NCBI GenBank assembly: GCA_025084515.1
Contig: JAJAGP010000764.1
Span: 236,468-300,467 of the forward strand
DNA from: Ancistrus triradiatus
Taxonomy: Eukaryota; Chordata; Actinopteri; Siluriformes; Loricariidae
Direction of reading: 5' to 3'
Length of the DNA: 64,000 nt
This document shows positions 45,840 through 55,930 of the stretch, in pieces. The notes under the pieces were generated by a model. The model searched no databases. It was not told where the DNA came from and worked only from the letters and a program-made list of their open reading frames with translations. The position numbers and the translations under genes are program-made. The number at the start of each line of letters is the position of its first letter. The stretch's first letter is position 1.

Positions 45840-47240
45840 AAGGTGTTCATCCACACACACCCCACCCCCAAGGGCGCTCGGTCATGTCTAGGGGCTTCCT
45901 TTCAGAGTGACCCACAGGAGGGTCATGGTCACCACCAGGCACTTGACCGTCAGGGCAGTCACACCTGACATGGGTGGGTGGTGGGAGGCCAGAAGGAGGG
46001 CAAAGGTCAGGCTTGGAAACAGGGTGAAGCAGCGCGCTCCAGACATCCTCAGGGCAAGGCAGCACGCTCTGGACATCCTCAGGGCGAGGCGGCGCACTTT
46101 GGACGTAATCAGGGTGAACCTCACGGGAGCAGGCGACCTCAGACAAGGCCTCTCGGGAGCGTGCGGCCTCTGGCAAGGCGTCTCTGGAGCGTGCGACCTC
46201 TGGCAAGGCCTCTCGGGAGCAGGCAGCCTCTGGCAAGGCCTCTCAAGAGCAGGCGGCCTCTGGCAAGCTGAAGCTAAGTGACGTTAACGGCTCGGTTACA
46301 GTGCTAACAGGCACATCGCACTCGGAAACGGGACTTACATGCTCAGGCACAAAACTATGAGGCGCTTCAGGCTCAGGTACCAGGCTAAGCGGTGCTAACG
46401 GCTAAAAAACGGAACCAACTCGATCAGGTACATAGCTAAGTGGTGCTGACAACTTGGAAACGGAACAAACTAGAATAGGTACAGAGCTAAACGGTGCTAA
46501 CGGCTCGAAAATAGACCTAATGGGCGTGACGTGCTTGGAAACTGAGTTAGGTGGCGCTAACCTCTCAGAAACAGAACCAGTGCGCTCAGATAGAGAGCCA
46601 GGCGGCGCTAACCATTCAGAAACAACACCAAAGGGGTCAGGAGTAGAGCTAAGCAAGGATAATGGCTCGGAAATAGGTCTACGGGTGCAGCGTGCTCGGA
46701 AATGGAGCTAGGCAGCGCTAAAGGGTAGGAAACTGAGCCAACAGGCTCAGGTACCGAGCTACGGGGTGCGAACGCCCCATATACGGAGCCAACGTGCCCA
46801 ATTACATGGTTATCGGGAACTAGCAGCTCGGGTACTGTGCTACGGAGCGCTAACAGCCCATCAATGGAGCTAACAGGCGGCGTGCACCAATATGGGGCTG
46901 GCGCACTCAGATCCCGGGTTACAGGGTGCTAGCGGCTCTTCTACAGAGCTAAATGGCGCGTCAAGCTCGGAAGTGGGGCTAGCGTACTCAGATGCAGGGT
47001 TACATGGCACTAGTGGCTCATCTACAGAACTAAACGGCAAGCTCAAAAACGGGGTTAGCGTGTTTTGGTGCCGAACTACTGGACGTTAACGGCTCATTTT
47101 CAAGGCTAAGAGGTCCAGGGAGCTTGGAAACGGGGCTAGTGTGCACGGGTACAGCACTATGGGATGATAATGGATTATTTTTAGAGCTAAGCAGCGTGGA
47201 AGCTTGGAAACGGGGCTAGCGTGCACAGGTACAGCACTGT
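45840..47240 (-). mobile_element. Internal region of the LTR element, minisatellite-rich
   Basis: GC-rich sequence bounded by the LTR and by AT-rich DNA at 47240. Two 30-base tandem arrays (46029-46118, about 3 units; 46133-46270, about 5 units, consensus like 'GCCTCTGGCAAGGCCTCTCG') encode 10-residue repeats such as 'ALPEVARSRD' on the minus strand. Beyond 46380, units of about 51-61 bases with 'GGTGCTAACGGCTC' cores continue. No gag, protease, RT or integrase motif was seen. The 129- and 84-codon minus ORFs are repeat-derived. Confidence 0.55.
46029..46270. repeat. 30-base minisatellite arrays
   Basis: Units read 'GCGGCCTCTGGCAAGGC' and 'GTCTCTGGAGCGT' (30 bases in all), repeated with 1-5 differences. 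The period being a multiple of three keeps frames open on both strands, which explains the long overlapping ORFs here. Confidence 0.85.
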
Positions 47241-47333
47241 GTGTTTTTGATGTTCGAAGATCGTGTTTAAAACAATATTTTATATATTTTGAAATAAAAA
47301 ATAAAAGATTTTTTACTTTTTTAGGGGTGCAAT

Positions 47334-47604
47334 TCAGGAGGGTCTAGCAACATCTCAAAGATGTTCAAGAGAAATGGGGGACACCCAGAAGCTAAATTTC
47401 AAGAGTCATAGCAAAGTGTCTAAATACTTATGTTCATACGAAATGAGTTTTTCCTTCCTCCTGCAAAGATTTCTAAGGTTTCTAATTTTCACTTTCTCAT
47501 TTTGGGGTATTTTGTGCAGATCGATGAGGGGGAACTTGATTTTATTTTAACACCTCAACAAAATGTAAAAAAACTAAAGGGTCTGAAGATTTTCTGAATG
47601 CATC
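47334..47604 (+). mobile_element. 3' end of a Tc1-like element
   Basis: 'CATCTCAAAGATGTTCAAGA', 'GAGTCATAGCAAAGTGTCTA', 'CACTTTCTCATTTTGGGGTA', 'GTGCAGATCGATGAGG' and 'GGGTCTGAAGATTTTCTGAA' follow the order of the 3' region of salmonid/fish Tc1 elements. The 5' part is absent. Confidence 0.7.
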
Positions 47605-48039
47605 ATCCCTAAAATAATACAACGATGGTGACGATTTAACTTCGTATGTAAAGTTTTCAAGCCTTGTTTATGTACCATTTCACATTTTTCTTATATGATT
47701 GTGTTCTTGTTTGGCAATTAGTAATATATGATAAAGTCATAGCATTCATGAACAATTTGCTTCATCTGTAAGTTATTTTTTTCGAATAAATATAAATTTC
47801 TCAGGTTATATTTCATTGTAGTAACAGTTTTGTATCTGGTATGACCCCTAAATATTTATATTTGTGCATTACCTCAATATTTTGTCCTTGTTTTCCATAT
47901 CAGTCAGCCTTTTCATTGAAAACATAGTTTTCTCAATACTGAGGTGTAAACAAGATTTGCTCAATCAGTCAGAAATGCAGCTTAGCATCAGAAAGTTTCG
48001 TTTTTATCTGCACACATTTGGCAAGTAACATCAAGAGGA

Positions 48040-48500
48040 CAAACAACGAACTAAAACCAAAGTCTCAGACTTTTCATCATTTACTCAACTCTCAAACTCT
48101 TGATTATATAAAGTGCTAGAGAGGTAGAACGCTACCTCTTTTCAGTGTCAGCGTTCAATGACATTATCTTCCCCGTACGTCTTAGCGCTCTCGTTAGGGC
48201 GCATAACTCATCCGTTTGGAGTGAGTAGGATGGCACCTATCGTCCCCGTTTTAATAGACCAGGCTTGAAACAGCCTTTACTTTGACTTTTTACGAGCTGA
48301 ACTCCTGTTAATGCTCGCCGTTCAATCATGTTCATTAAGGAGAATGCTTGTGATCAGACTGATGGATTTGGTCATCCATCAACGTTATGCGGTTCTGCGC
48401 ACTCTAAAGCGCAGATGGACGTGCGCGAGCCGTGAATTAGTTTTATGAAGCACGTTCCAAGCAAGTTTCATTAGTTAGTCCAGTTAGACCTGACATTTCT
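48040..48500. promoter_or_regulatory. Candidate conserved non-coding block
   Basis: Complex sequence in an AT-rich desert ('AGCGCTCTCGTTAGGGCGCA', 'CATGTTCATTAAGGAGAATG', 'GGTCATCCATCAACGTTATG'). No ORF. Conservation is untested. Confidence 0.3.
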
Positions 48501-50325
48501 GTCTTCTGGGTGACCCTAAGTAAAAGTTGAGACACGTCCTAGGATTGGTTCTTACTTTTGTATCGTAGTTCTCAAATACACATGCTTTTATTTTCCATTT
48601 TAGCTGTTAAGTTTTATGTATAAATACGAAACTTAAGAATAATAGACTTTTAGTGATTTGTAGCCAGACTTTTTGGAACTAATTTTGTCCATTGTAGCTA
48701 ATATATTTTAGATTTTTTAACAATAATTTGTTTATAGTTGATAGATTATAGCATATAGCGAGAGATTAGTATAAGTATTGAAGAAGCTGTTTCATATAAA
48801 AAGTTTTTAAACCATATTTGAAGTTTTACATGTTAATATTGAGAGTCTGCGTGTATTATTCATTTTTACTCAAAGTGACTCAGAATCGAAATGGCTTTCA
48901 AAAGACGCGGTTGCTGCTAGATAAATCAATGTGTATTTACAAAGCTCTGTGTTGGCTTCACCCACATTTGACTCCTGTGACTTCCTACTAGTGGCTGGAT
49001 TTACCTGTTTTTAAAGTGTTACCTGCTTTTAAGGTTATACTGCATTGCCTGTTCTGGAAATTGGTGTTTCCTCAAGTGGAATTCATTCCCTCTTGGTTGT
49101 GTGCAGCAAGCAAGGTATGTTGATTCATGTGTATATTCCATCATGCTCGTTTAGGCATTGTTTTTTTTGGTTATAAAGTGTGTCTGATTGTTAGTTAGGC
49201 TGACCAGATGTCCCGTTTTGTCCCATTTATTTCAGTCCTGGCTTATTGTTAAAATATGCCAATAAGAAAATGACAAATTTATACTGCAATGCGTTTATTC
49301 AAAAGGACTACACCAGTTATTTCACAAGTTACTGTACACGTCTAACCATAAAATGGCCAATCACGTTTATTGATTTTGTAAATGAATATAATTCAACTAA
49401 TTATCAGCCTCCCATCACTGACATGACTTTATGCCCTCACTCGCTACGGCTGATGTACTGCTGAGATGGCTAAAAAACCAAAGGTTTAAAGACCTGCTTC
49501 AAAAAGAATATACATTTCTGCAAAAACATATGCTGGAAGCGGTTTGCCAGACATGGAGCGAAGTTTAATTTTGTACGGAAGTGGCAACGACATTAATTGA
49601 CATATGTGAACAAAAAGGCCGAAAGAAGTACAAAAAAGTAAGTGTGCTTGAGTACGTTCTGACTTCAGATTCTGTGTAATCTGTATATCTGATGTATTTA
49701 TGTATTGTCCGCAAACAGGTTTCTTGTGAAAATACCCTTTATGTTTACATTACAGTAGCATAATAGTCAACCGAAACCTGTACTTACTTACACTAAGACT
49801 CGCATTTGAATTTCTGCTTTAGCCTTTACCCAGCTTATACTCATCCACAAGCTATCCTCCCTCTCTCTCTCTCTCCATTCTGGTATTGTTTACTGTCTGA
49901 GACCGACAAGAGCTTGAGGTTGGGGGGTTTGACAAGACCGGCGATAGTTCTCAACCCCATCCCTTAGGCACACCAGGTGAGAGGAGAGCGAGAGAAAGAC
50001 AGAGATCCTCATAGCTGTGGAGGTCTTCTCAGGCAGGCAGTAGGGCCCTGCAGGCAGCTCTCATTATCTGAAGGTCATCCTTTTCATATGTGCAGAACAC
50101 GGTGACATGTTAGAGGCTGTCCCGCAAGATCTGCCCAGCACCACTTGAAGGTTCGATGGGGACATGAGCCCAGGTGTGGAGGAAACATGGGTCTGATGGA
50201 GCGAATGGTAAGGATATAGGGGTATCAGTGACTTCTGTAGGTTTGAGTATAATTTTTTGCGTGTTTGCATTGCCAAAGTCAAATTTATTTCTACAGTGCT
50301 TTTTATAACTGAGCAGATTTACAAA
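48501..50325. other. Upstream flank of the chimeric gene, no gene recognised
   Basis: AT-rich up to about 49850, then a short CT run (49857-49875) and GC-richer sequence at 49890-50230. 48950-49080 repeats phrases from 14900-14960 ('GGCTTCACC-ACATTT', 'CTGCATTGCCTGTTCTGG'), indicating an old shared repeat. Extra 5' exons of the gene at 50.8 kb could lie here but none was identified. Confidence 0.25.
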
Positions 50326-50327
50326 CT

Positions 50328-50581
50328 CTTTCCAAAAAGACCATTCCTGATCAAGCTTCTTCAGACTGTAGAACTGGGCATCCTGATGAAGCTCCCAGAT
50401 GCTGTGTAAGGGGAGATCACACTAAATACTTGCCACTATAGCCTATAGAAGCTGTTTTTCATCCAAACTTTGTCAGTTTTTTAACACTGAATACAAATGT
50501 CCTGCATAATTCAATATGGTCATTATAAGTCTATGGTATATCTTCTAATGATGGCCAAATATTTTTGCACAGTACTGTATA
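50328..50581 (-). mobile_element. Deleted Tc1-like element, family A, half copy
   Basis: 'GACCATTCCTGATCAAGCTT', 'CATCCTGATGAAGCTCCCAG', 'CCTATAGAAGCTG' and the right end 'TTTTTGCACAGTACTGTA' are present. The left half is lost. It ends about 250 bases before the first exon of the chimeric gene. Confidence 0.6.
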
Positions 50582-50849
50582 ATAGATTGAAAAATGTAAC
50601 TGAATGATATATTAAGGCTTATGTTTACCATATATGGTCACGTACATCAAATCAAAACAATAGCTGAGACATCATAATAAGGTTCCAGTGGTTCAGTGTT
50701 TCAAAATCGTCTCTTTACAGACTGAAGGTGTTCATTTAGTGAAAAGTGTTGTGTTCCGGCATTTCAGATGCGTTATGGAGTATCTTTTGAAAAGGTTTTG
50801 GTCTTTTCTTTGGACTGGTCCTCAGAGGCCCTCTCAGGATCATTTTAAT

Positions 50850-52392
50850 ATGGATCAAGATCTTGAGAACGGGATCCGTATGGAAGGATTCTTGTTTAAG
50901 AGGGCAGGAAATATATTGAAAACATGGCAGAGGTTTGTAAACAGCAATGGGATAATAATTTAGCTTAGATATTAAGACGGTCCAATCTCTCATTAATGAG
51001 TAATTAGAATTATTTCAGCAACATTCTGGCTGTATTGTGGTTTCTCTGTAGGTGCTGGTTCCGGGTACAGAACAACCAGCTTTTGTACCTGAGTAGGTCC
51101 AAGGTTAGCTACACTCAGTAAATGTGATCATTAAAAGTGGCTAGTCTATTTGCAAAGAACTGTAACTCTACCTTTCTTTTAATGAGAAGAGTTGTGATGG
51201 AGGACTTGCGGCTGTGCTCAGTCCAGCCATTTAGTACCATTCGGCGGCACTTTTGTTTGAAGGTGGTCTCGCCTACAAAGTGAGTCAAGATTATTAATAA
51301 TCAGATTGAGTGCTTTTAATTCTAAACTCTTTTTTTTTACAGCCAAATTCCCAGTCAGCTCAGGCCAGATGACTCAGAGGTAACCATTTTCAATTTTGTT
51401 CCTTTTCCTTTAACCCTATCTTTATAAGCACAAGTAACACCAGGTTCTTAACAGAAATGGAGCCACCAGGAGGAACCATCAGCGCCAGTGCCAGATGGCA
51501 GACAGGTAAACAATAAGTTCAATAATAATAGTCAAGTCAAGTCAGATCTATTTATATAGAGCTTTTTACAATGGAGCATTGTCTGAAAGCAACTTTACAA
51601 GTTTAGATTATCTCCTAATAACTACGTCCAATCCCAAGCCTAGGGCGACAGTGGCAAGGAAAAACTCCCTGAGTGTTTAATAGACAATAAGTTGCCTTTA
51701 TATTCTCTTTTTCTGCTGAGGATAGCCAATGCATTGGCTAATTATGTTTCGTATATGTGAATAGGTCGCTATTAAGTACATACGCAAGGAGTCCACCATG
51801 CGGTACATCACCATTGTAAGTAACCATACACTGCTTGGGATGTTTTAGGTTTCACTAACCCTTTCTAGACCAGATATAACCATGCTATCGTTGTCTGTTC
51901 TCATCTTAGCCTAGTGAGGCTGAACTTCTACCAGCTGAGGTCGCCTTAATGCTGATGGTCTCCCGGTCACCACGCTGTGACAACATCATCGAGCTGCTGG
52001 AATGGTACAATCAACCAGAGTGCCTCATACTGGTCCTGGAGAGGCCCAGTCCCTGTATGGACCTCGCCACCTTTATCAAAGCTGGGCCACTGGATGAAAG
52101 CGTGGCCTGTCTGGACGTCCTCCTGTATGAGATACTTTGTGGTGATCTGCTATTCAAGACCAAAAGGCAGATCCTCAAGGGAGATCTGAAGTTTAACCGC
52201 GACCTGTCTGTAGGTAAGAAAATGCACAATCCTTCAACTGACTGAAAAGAAACAATGGCTCAGATCGTGACAATATCTCTGTCCTACACAGCCTGTTGCC
52301 ATCTGATCAGGGGCTACCTTTCAAAAGAGCCTGACGATCAGCCAAGCCTCAGTAAAATCCTGGACCACGAGTGGTTCAGGTTTCACCCATAA
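50850..52392 (+). CDS. Chimeric gene: partial ACAP-type PH domain joined to a core-deleted PIM-like kinase
   Basis: Model exons are 50838-50932 (ATG at 50850), 51052-51096, 51190-51279, 51343-51379, 51455-51505, 51765-51815, 51910-52213 and 52292-52392 (TAA). They total 762 coding nt with all phases compatible; the 51097 donor is weak and a better GT at 51104 breaks the frame. Exons 1-3 read 'MEGFLFKRAGNILKTWQR', 'CWFRVQNNQLLYLS' and 'VVMEDLRLCSVQPFSTIRRH', close to the PH domain of ACAP ArfGAPs but lacking its last strand and helix. Exons 5-8 read as PIM kinase: 'DGRQVAIKYIRK' (ATP-site Lys), 'PAEVALMLM' (probable helix-C Glu), 'LILVLERPSPCMDLATFIK', 'VLLYEILCGDLLF' and 'SLSKILDHEWFRFHP'. 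About 80 residues expected between 'LDESVA' and 'CLDVLLYE', including HRD and DFG, are missing without an intron, and no glycine loop is seen. Catalysis is not expected. It could be an expressed pseudokinase or a pseudogene. Confidence 0.65.
51533..51682 (-). mobile_element. LINE 3' tail family inside an intron
   Basis: 'GTCAAGTCAAGTCAGATCTA', 'TTTACAATGGAGCATTGTCT' and 'GGCGACAGTGGCAAGGAAAA' are the inverse of 15440-15600, including the TTGAC repeat tail. It lies wholly in the intron before the VAIK exon and accounts for that intron being the longest of the gene. Confidence 0.75.
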
Positions 52393-53072
52393 GTCCAGGT
52401 TAGCCAGGAGAGACCCTAATTATAGTGAACTAAGAGAGTGTATGGTCTAGAACATGGATTGTAGTAGACAAATATTGAATTCAACAACAGGGACTGATTA
52501 TTAGAGTGTAGGTAACTCTTCAACAATCTGTCTTAATTTCATTATATCCGTTCTTCATTCCACAGGAAAGAGGGTGGTGAGAGATTGGTGGGTGAGTATA
52601 TCAGAGGTTTGACTCATTTAATATTTATATAAGATTTCTTCTGTGTTCCATCACTCATTGCTGTGTTGATTTGGATTTGGTGTGTCTGACATTATGTCTC
52701 GTAGAAACATCTATCTTCTGCCAAATACCAAAAGCCTGGCAGAAGCGACCCATCTCCACTAAAATATCCTGGCAAGTAGCGGAAGAGGCCTTCATAACAT
52801 CTAGAGGACCACTAAACCCAGCTCCAAAACATCAAGGATCCGCTAGGATCCGCAAGGATCATAACTCTGGAAAGCAAATGATCTATGACATATATCTGCT
52901 ACATTTCATGCTCAATGAACAATACAATTAAGTTCTGATGATCTAACGAATCATCTGGAAAGATAGCCAGACCCTCTGCAGAAATCATTTTGTAGCGCAT
53001 GAACATCAGTGGTTGTAAATTGTATGCCACTGTACGTTGTGTATGTGTAAATAAAAGGTGAAATGATTTTCA
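52393..53072 (+). other. Probable spliced 3' untranslated region of the chimeric gene
   Basis: After the TAA a GT donor follows CCAG at 52398. Candidate exons are 52566-52591 (CACAG acceptor, GTGAGT donor) and 52705 onwards (GTAG acceptor). The last exon has an 86-codon frame without a recognised domain, which might be an alternative C-terminus if the stop-bearing exon is skipped. A polyadenylation signal lies at 53050. Confidence 0.4.
53050..53055 (+). terminator. AATAAA polyadenylation signal
   Basis: A canonical AATAAA hexamer in 'GTGTAAATAAAAGGTG' lies 658 bases after the kinase stop codon and before the flanking Tc1-derived MITE, a suitable end for the transcript. Confidence 0.45.
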
Positions 53073-53121
53073 TTCCTCGACTCATTTCTCATGTAAATAA
53101 GTTGTTTGCATACAGAATCTA

Positions 53122-53659
53122 CAGTCATTGACAAAAAAAAACCCAATGCCCCCAGATAGAAATCTTGGATTGCTGCAAAACGTGGCATGCAGTTACACTG
53201 TAGGCAGATGTGTAAATGATTACAGGTGTGGTCTGATTAGACACTGGGTCTTGCCACAAGACAGCGTAAAAGTGCTTCCCTGTTGAGAGATTGTTGGGTG
53301 CTGGACATGGCTCTATGACACATTTGCTCTGTCCAGAGCCTGTTTGCCGTGTGTGTGTGCCCTCACGGAGCCACTGGTCCCAACACCTCCTAACAGCTAG
53401 AACAGAATGGCCTTGATGGCGGACAGTTTGTCAAAACGACCATCCTGCTTCTCTCAGTCCAATGATGCGCCCCCTATCAAAGTTTGTCAACTAGGCAAAA
53501 TGTCCTTGACTGCTTGTCTAGCATTCAGTAACCTCTTGCCAAGAGGTACATTACCCAAAAGTAGAATTTCAGCGCCTTTAGGGCAGTACTTTATAGGGAA
53601 CATTTTTACGCCCTCTTGAGGCAAGACCCAGTCTAATCAGACCACACCTGTAAATCATT
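53122..53659. mobile_element. Tc1-derived MITE, left part of a split copy
   Basis: Long terminal inverted repeats: left 'GATTGCTGCAAAACGTGGCA' to 'GGTGTGGTCTGATTAGACAC' (53170-53245), right 'CAAGACCCAGTCTAATCAG' with 'ACCACACCTGTAAATCATTT' (53620-53660). The core (53370-53560) is 5' transposase/leader text shared with 12315-12540. The outer part of the right repeat continues at 55117-55142, on the far side of an inserted Tc1 element. Confidence 0.75.
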
Positions 53660-53661
53660 TA

Positions 53662-55114
53662 CAGTGGCGCAAAAAAGTATTTAGTCAGCCACTGATTGTG
53701 CAAGTAGTCCTACTTAGAAAGATGAGAGAGGTCTATCATTTTCATCATAGGTACACTTCAGCTATGAAAGACAAAATGAGAAAGAGAAATCCAGGAAATC
53801 ACATTGTAGGATTTTTAAAGAATTTAATTGTAAATTATGGTGGAAAATAAGTATTTGGTCAATAAATTTGGTTCAACTCAATACTTTGTAACATAACCTT
53901 TGTTGGCAATGACAGCGGTCAAACGTTTCCTGTAAGTCTTCACCAGGTTTGCACACACTGTAGCTGGCACTTTGGCCCATTCCTCCATGCAGATGTCCTC
54001 TAGAGCAGTGATGTTTTGGGGCAACACGGACATTCAACTCCCTCCACACATTTTTTTGGGGGTTGAGGTCTGGTGACTGGCTAGGCCACTCCAGGACCTT
54101 GAAATACTTTTTTTACGGAGCCACTCCTTTGTTGCCTGAGCGGTGTGTTTGGGATCATTGTCATGCTGCAAGACCCAGCCATATTCCATCTTCAATGCTC
54201 TCACTGATGGAAGGAGGTTTTGACCTAAAATCTCACGATGCATTGTCCCGTTCATTCTTCCCTTAACACGGATCAGTCGTCCTGTCCCCTTTGCAGAAAA
54301 ACAGCCCCAAAGCATAATGTTTCCACCCCCATGGTTCACAGTAGGTATGGTGCAACTCAGCATTCTTCTTCCTCCAAACACGGCAAGTTGAGTTTTTAAC
54401 CAAAAAGTTCTATTTTGGATTCATCTGACCACATGATATTCTCCCAGTCCTCTTCTGGATCATCCATATGCTCTCTGGCAAACTTCAGACGGGCCTGGAC
54501 ATGTACTGGCTTAAGCAGGGGGACACGCCTGGCACTGCAGGATCTGAGTCCCTCTCGGCGTAGTGTGTTACTGATGGTAGCCTTTGTTAGTTTGGTCCCA
54601 GCTCTCTTCAGGTCATTCATCAGGTCCCTCAGTGTAGTTTCTGGGATTTGTGCTCACCGTTCTCATGATCATTTTGACCCCACGGGATGAGATCTTGCAT
54701 GGGGCCCTCAGATCGAGGGAGATCAATGGTCTTGTATGTCTTCCATTTTCTTACAATTGCTCCCACAGTTGATTTATTCACACCAACCTGCTTGCCTATT
54801 GTATATTACAGATAATGAGGTCAAACAGGTGCCATTAATACAGGTAACGAGTGGAGGACAGAAGAGCTTCCTAAAAGAGAAGTTACAGGTCTGTGAGGGC
54901 CAAAAATCGTCTTGCTTGTTTGTGGATGACCAAAAACGTATTTTTCCACCATGATTTACGATTAAATTCATTAAAAATCCTACAATGTTGATTTCCTCAT
55001 TTTGTCTCTCATAGTTGAAGTGTACCTATGATGAAAATTTACAGACCTCTCTCGTCTTTCTAAGTAGGAGAACTACACAATCAGTGGCTGACTAAATACT
55101 TTTTTACCCCACTG
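53662..55114 (-). mobile_element. Complete Tc1-like transposon nested in the MITE
   Basis: Ends are 'CAGTGGCGCAAAAAAGTATT' (left) and 'ATACTTTTTTACCCCACTG' (right), flanked by TA at 53660-53661 and 55115-55116. Same family as 13208-14608. Both terminal repeat regions, about 200 bases each, are readable; the transposase lies on the minus strand and is broken. Confidence 0.85.
53878..54812 (-). pseudogene. Tc1-like transposase lacking its start
   Basis: Minus-strand frames read 'GTKLTKATISNTLRREGLRS' (DNA-binding/linker), 'WENIMWSDESKIELFG' (first catalytic block, 54400-54450), 'GGGNIMLWGCFSAKGTG' and 'GWVLQHDNDPKHTAQATKEW' (second catalytic block, about 54150-54200). About 130 bases that should carry the ATG and first helix-turn-helix are deleted near 54810. 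Frameshifts occur near 54385 and at about 54090, where the third acidic residue region follows. The DDE blocks are better kept than in the copy at 13413, but no full product is possible. Confidence 0.85.
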
Positions 55115-55116
55115 TA

Positions 55117-55142
55117 TATATCTGCCTGTTTTGCAGCAATAA
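55117..55142. mobile_element. Outer end of the split MITE
   Basis: 'ATATCTGCCTGTTTTGCAGC' directly after the nested element continues the right terminal repeat interrupted at 53659; the unsplit relative at 12600-12640 reads 'CATATCCACCTG' then 'GTTTTGCAGCAATC'. Confidence 0.7.
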
Positions 55143-55544
55143 TTTAGAGGGAAGTCATCATAAGTTACAGCGTATATGAATGAAATCCTGCAGTGCTCGG
55201 TCGCCCCAACCTGTGCTGTATCATATTAATGTTCTTGTTCTCATTTTCAGCTTTATTTCTGTTTATCAGAACAAAAATGGACTACGTAACGTAAGTGTTA
55301 TGTCTATAATGACCTCAGTGCTTTGTGGTGTTCTGCTTAACAGAGCAGCCAGAACTGCTGACGTTAAAACCTCCCGCACATGACATGCATCCAGACAGCG
55401 AAAAATTAAGCAGCTCGCAGGAAAGCACGAATAAGAGACAGATACGCTGAAGCCTGTACCCTTCAGTGGGCACTCCTCTGGATCTAGGCATGTAACCAAA
55501 TTAGCTCCTAATTGATGCGCTTTGAAATTCATTAACTCTCAAAC

Positions 55545-55930
55545 CAAAGCCTGGTTTATAATCAACTGTCTGCTTTGCATCTCGCATTTAGAAGGATGCC
55601 GCCGTTATTAATTCTGACTGAGGCACTATGGTGGAGCCCATTGGCCCCTGCTCGGCAGCGCTTCCCCAGGATGCCATAAATCAGTGTAAGCACTGTCAGT
55701 TCTACCGTGCTTTATTTAAGGGGCAAGGCTCAGAGGACCATGGTGTTTACTCTCAGTTATGTGATGCTTCGCTTCTATAACATCGGCCTTTATTAATGCT
55801 AATGGAAGATGGAAATAAAAAAACCTGATCCAGAACTAAAAGGAGAAAACGCTTCATCATGGCAGTTACTGTAAAGATGGCTTGTAATAATATTAATAAA
55901 AGGAAGTTGAACTGGTCATTTCAGTTTGTA
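55545..55930. promoter_or_regulatory. Candidate conserved non-coding element
   Basis: Complex sequence with 'TCTCGCATTTAGAAGGATGC', 'GCCGTTATTAATTCTGACTG' and 'CCTTTATTAATGCTAATGG'. Free of recognised repeats and of domain-bearing ORFs. Conservation is untested. Confidence 0.3.

Noticed and set aside
46029..46270. CRISPR-like array
   Set aside because: The 30-base units are head to tail without spacers, and the genome is a vertebrate.
45847..46281. Overlapping 97-129-codon ORFs on both strands as a cellular gene
   Set aside because: The frames are open because of 30-base tandem repeats next to an LTR; there is no splice context or known domain.
50688..50837. Using the ATG at 50688 as the start of the chimeric protein
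   Set aside because: A pyrimidine-rich tract and CAG acceptor at 50835-50837 immediately precede the conserved-looking segment, and the upstream residues resemble nothing; the ATG at 50850 or an unseen 5' exon is more likely.
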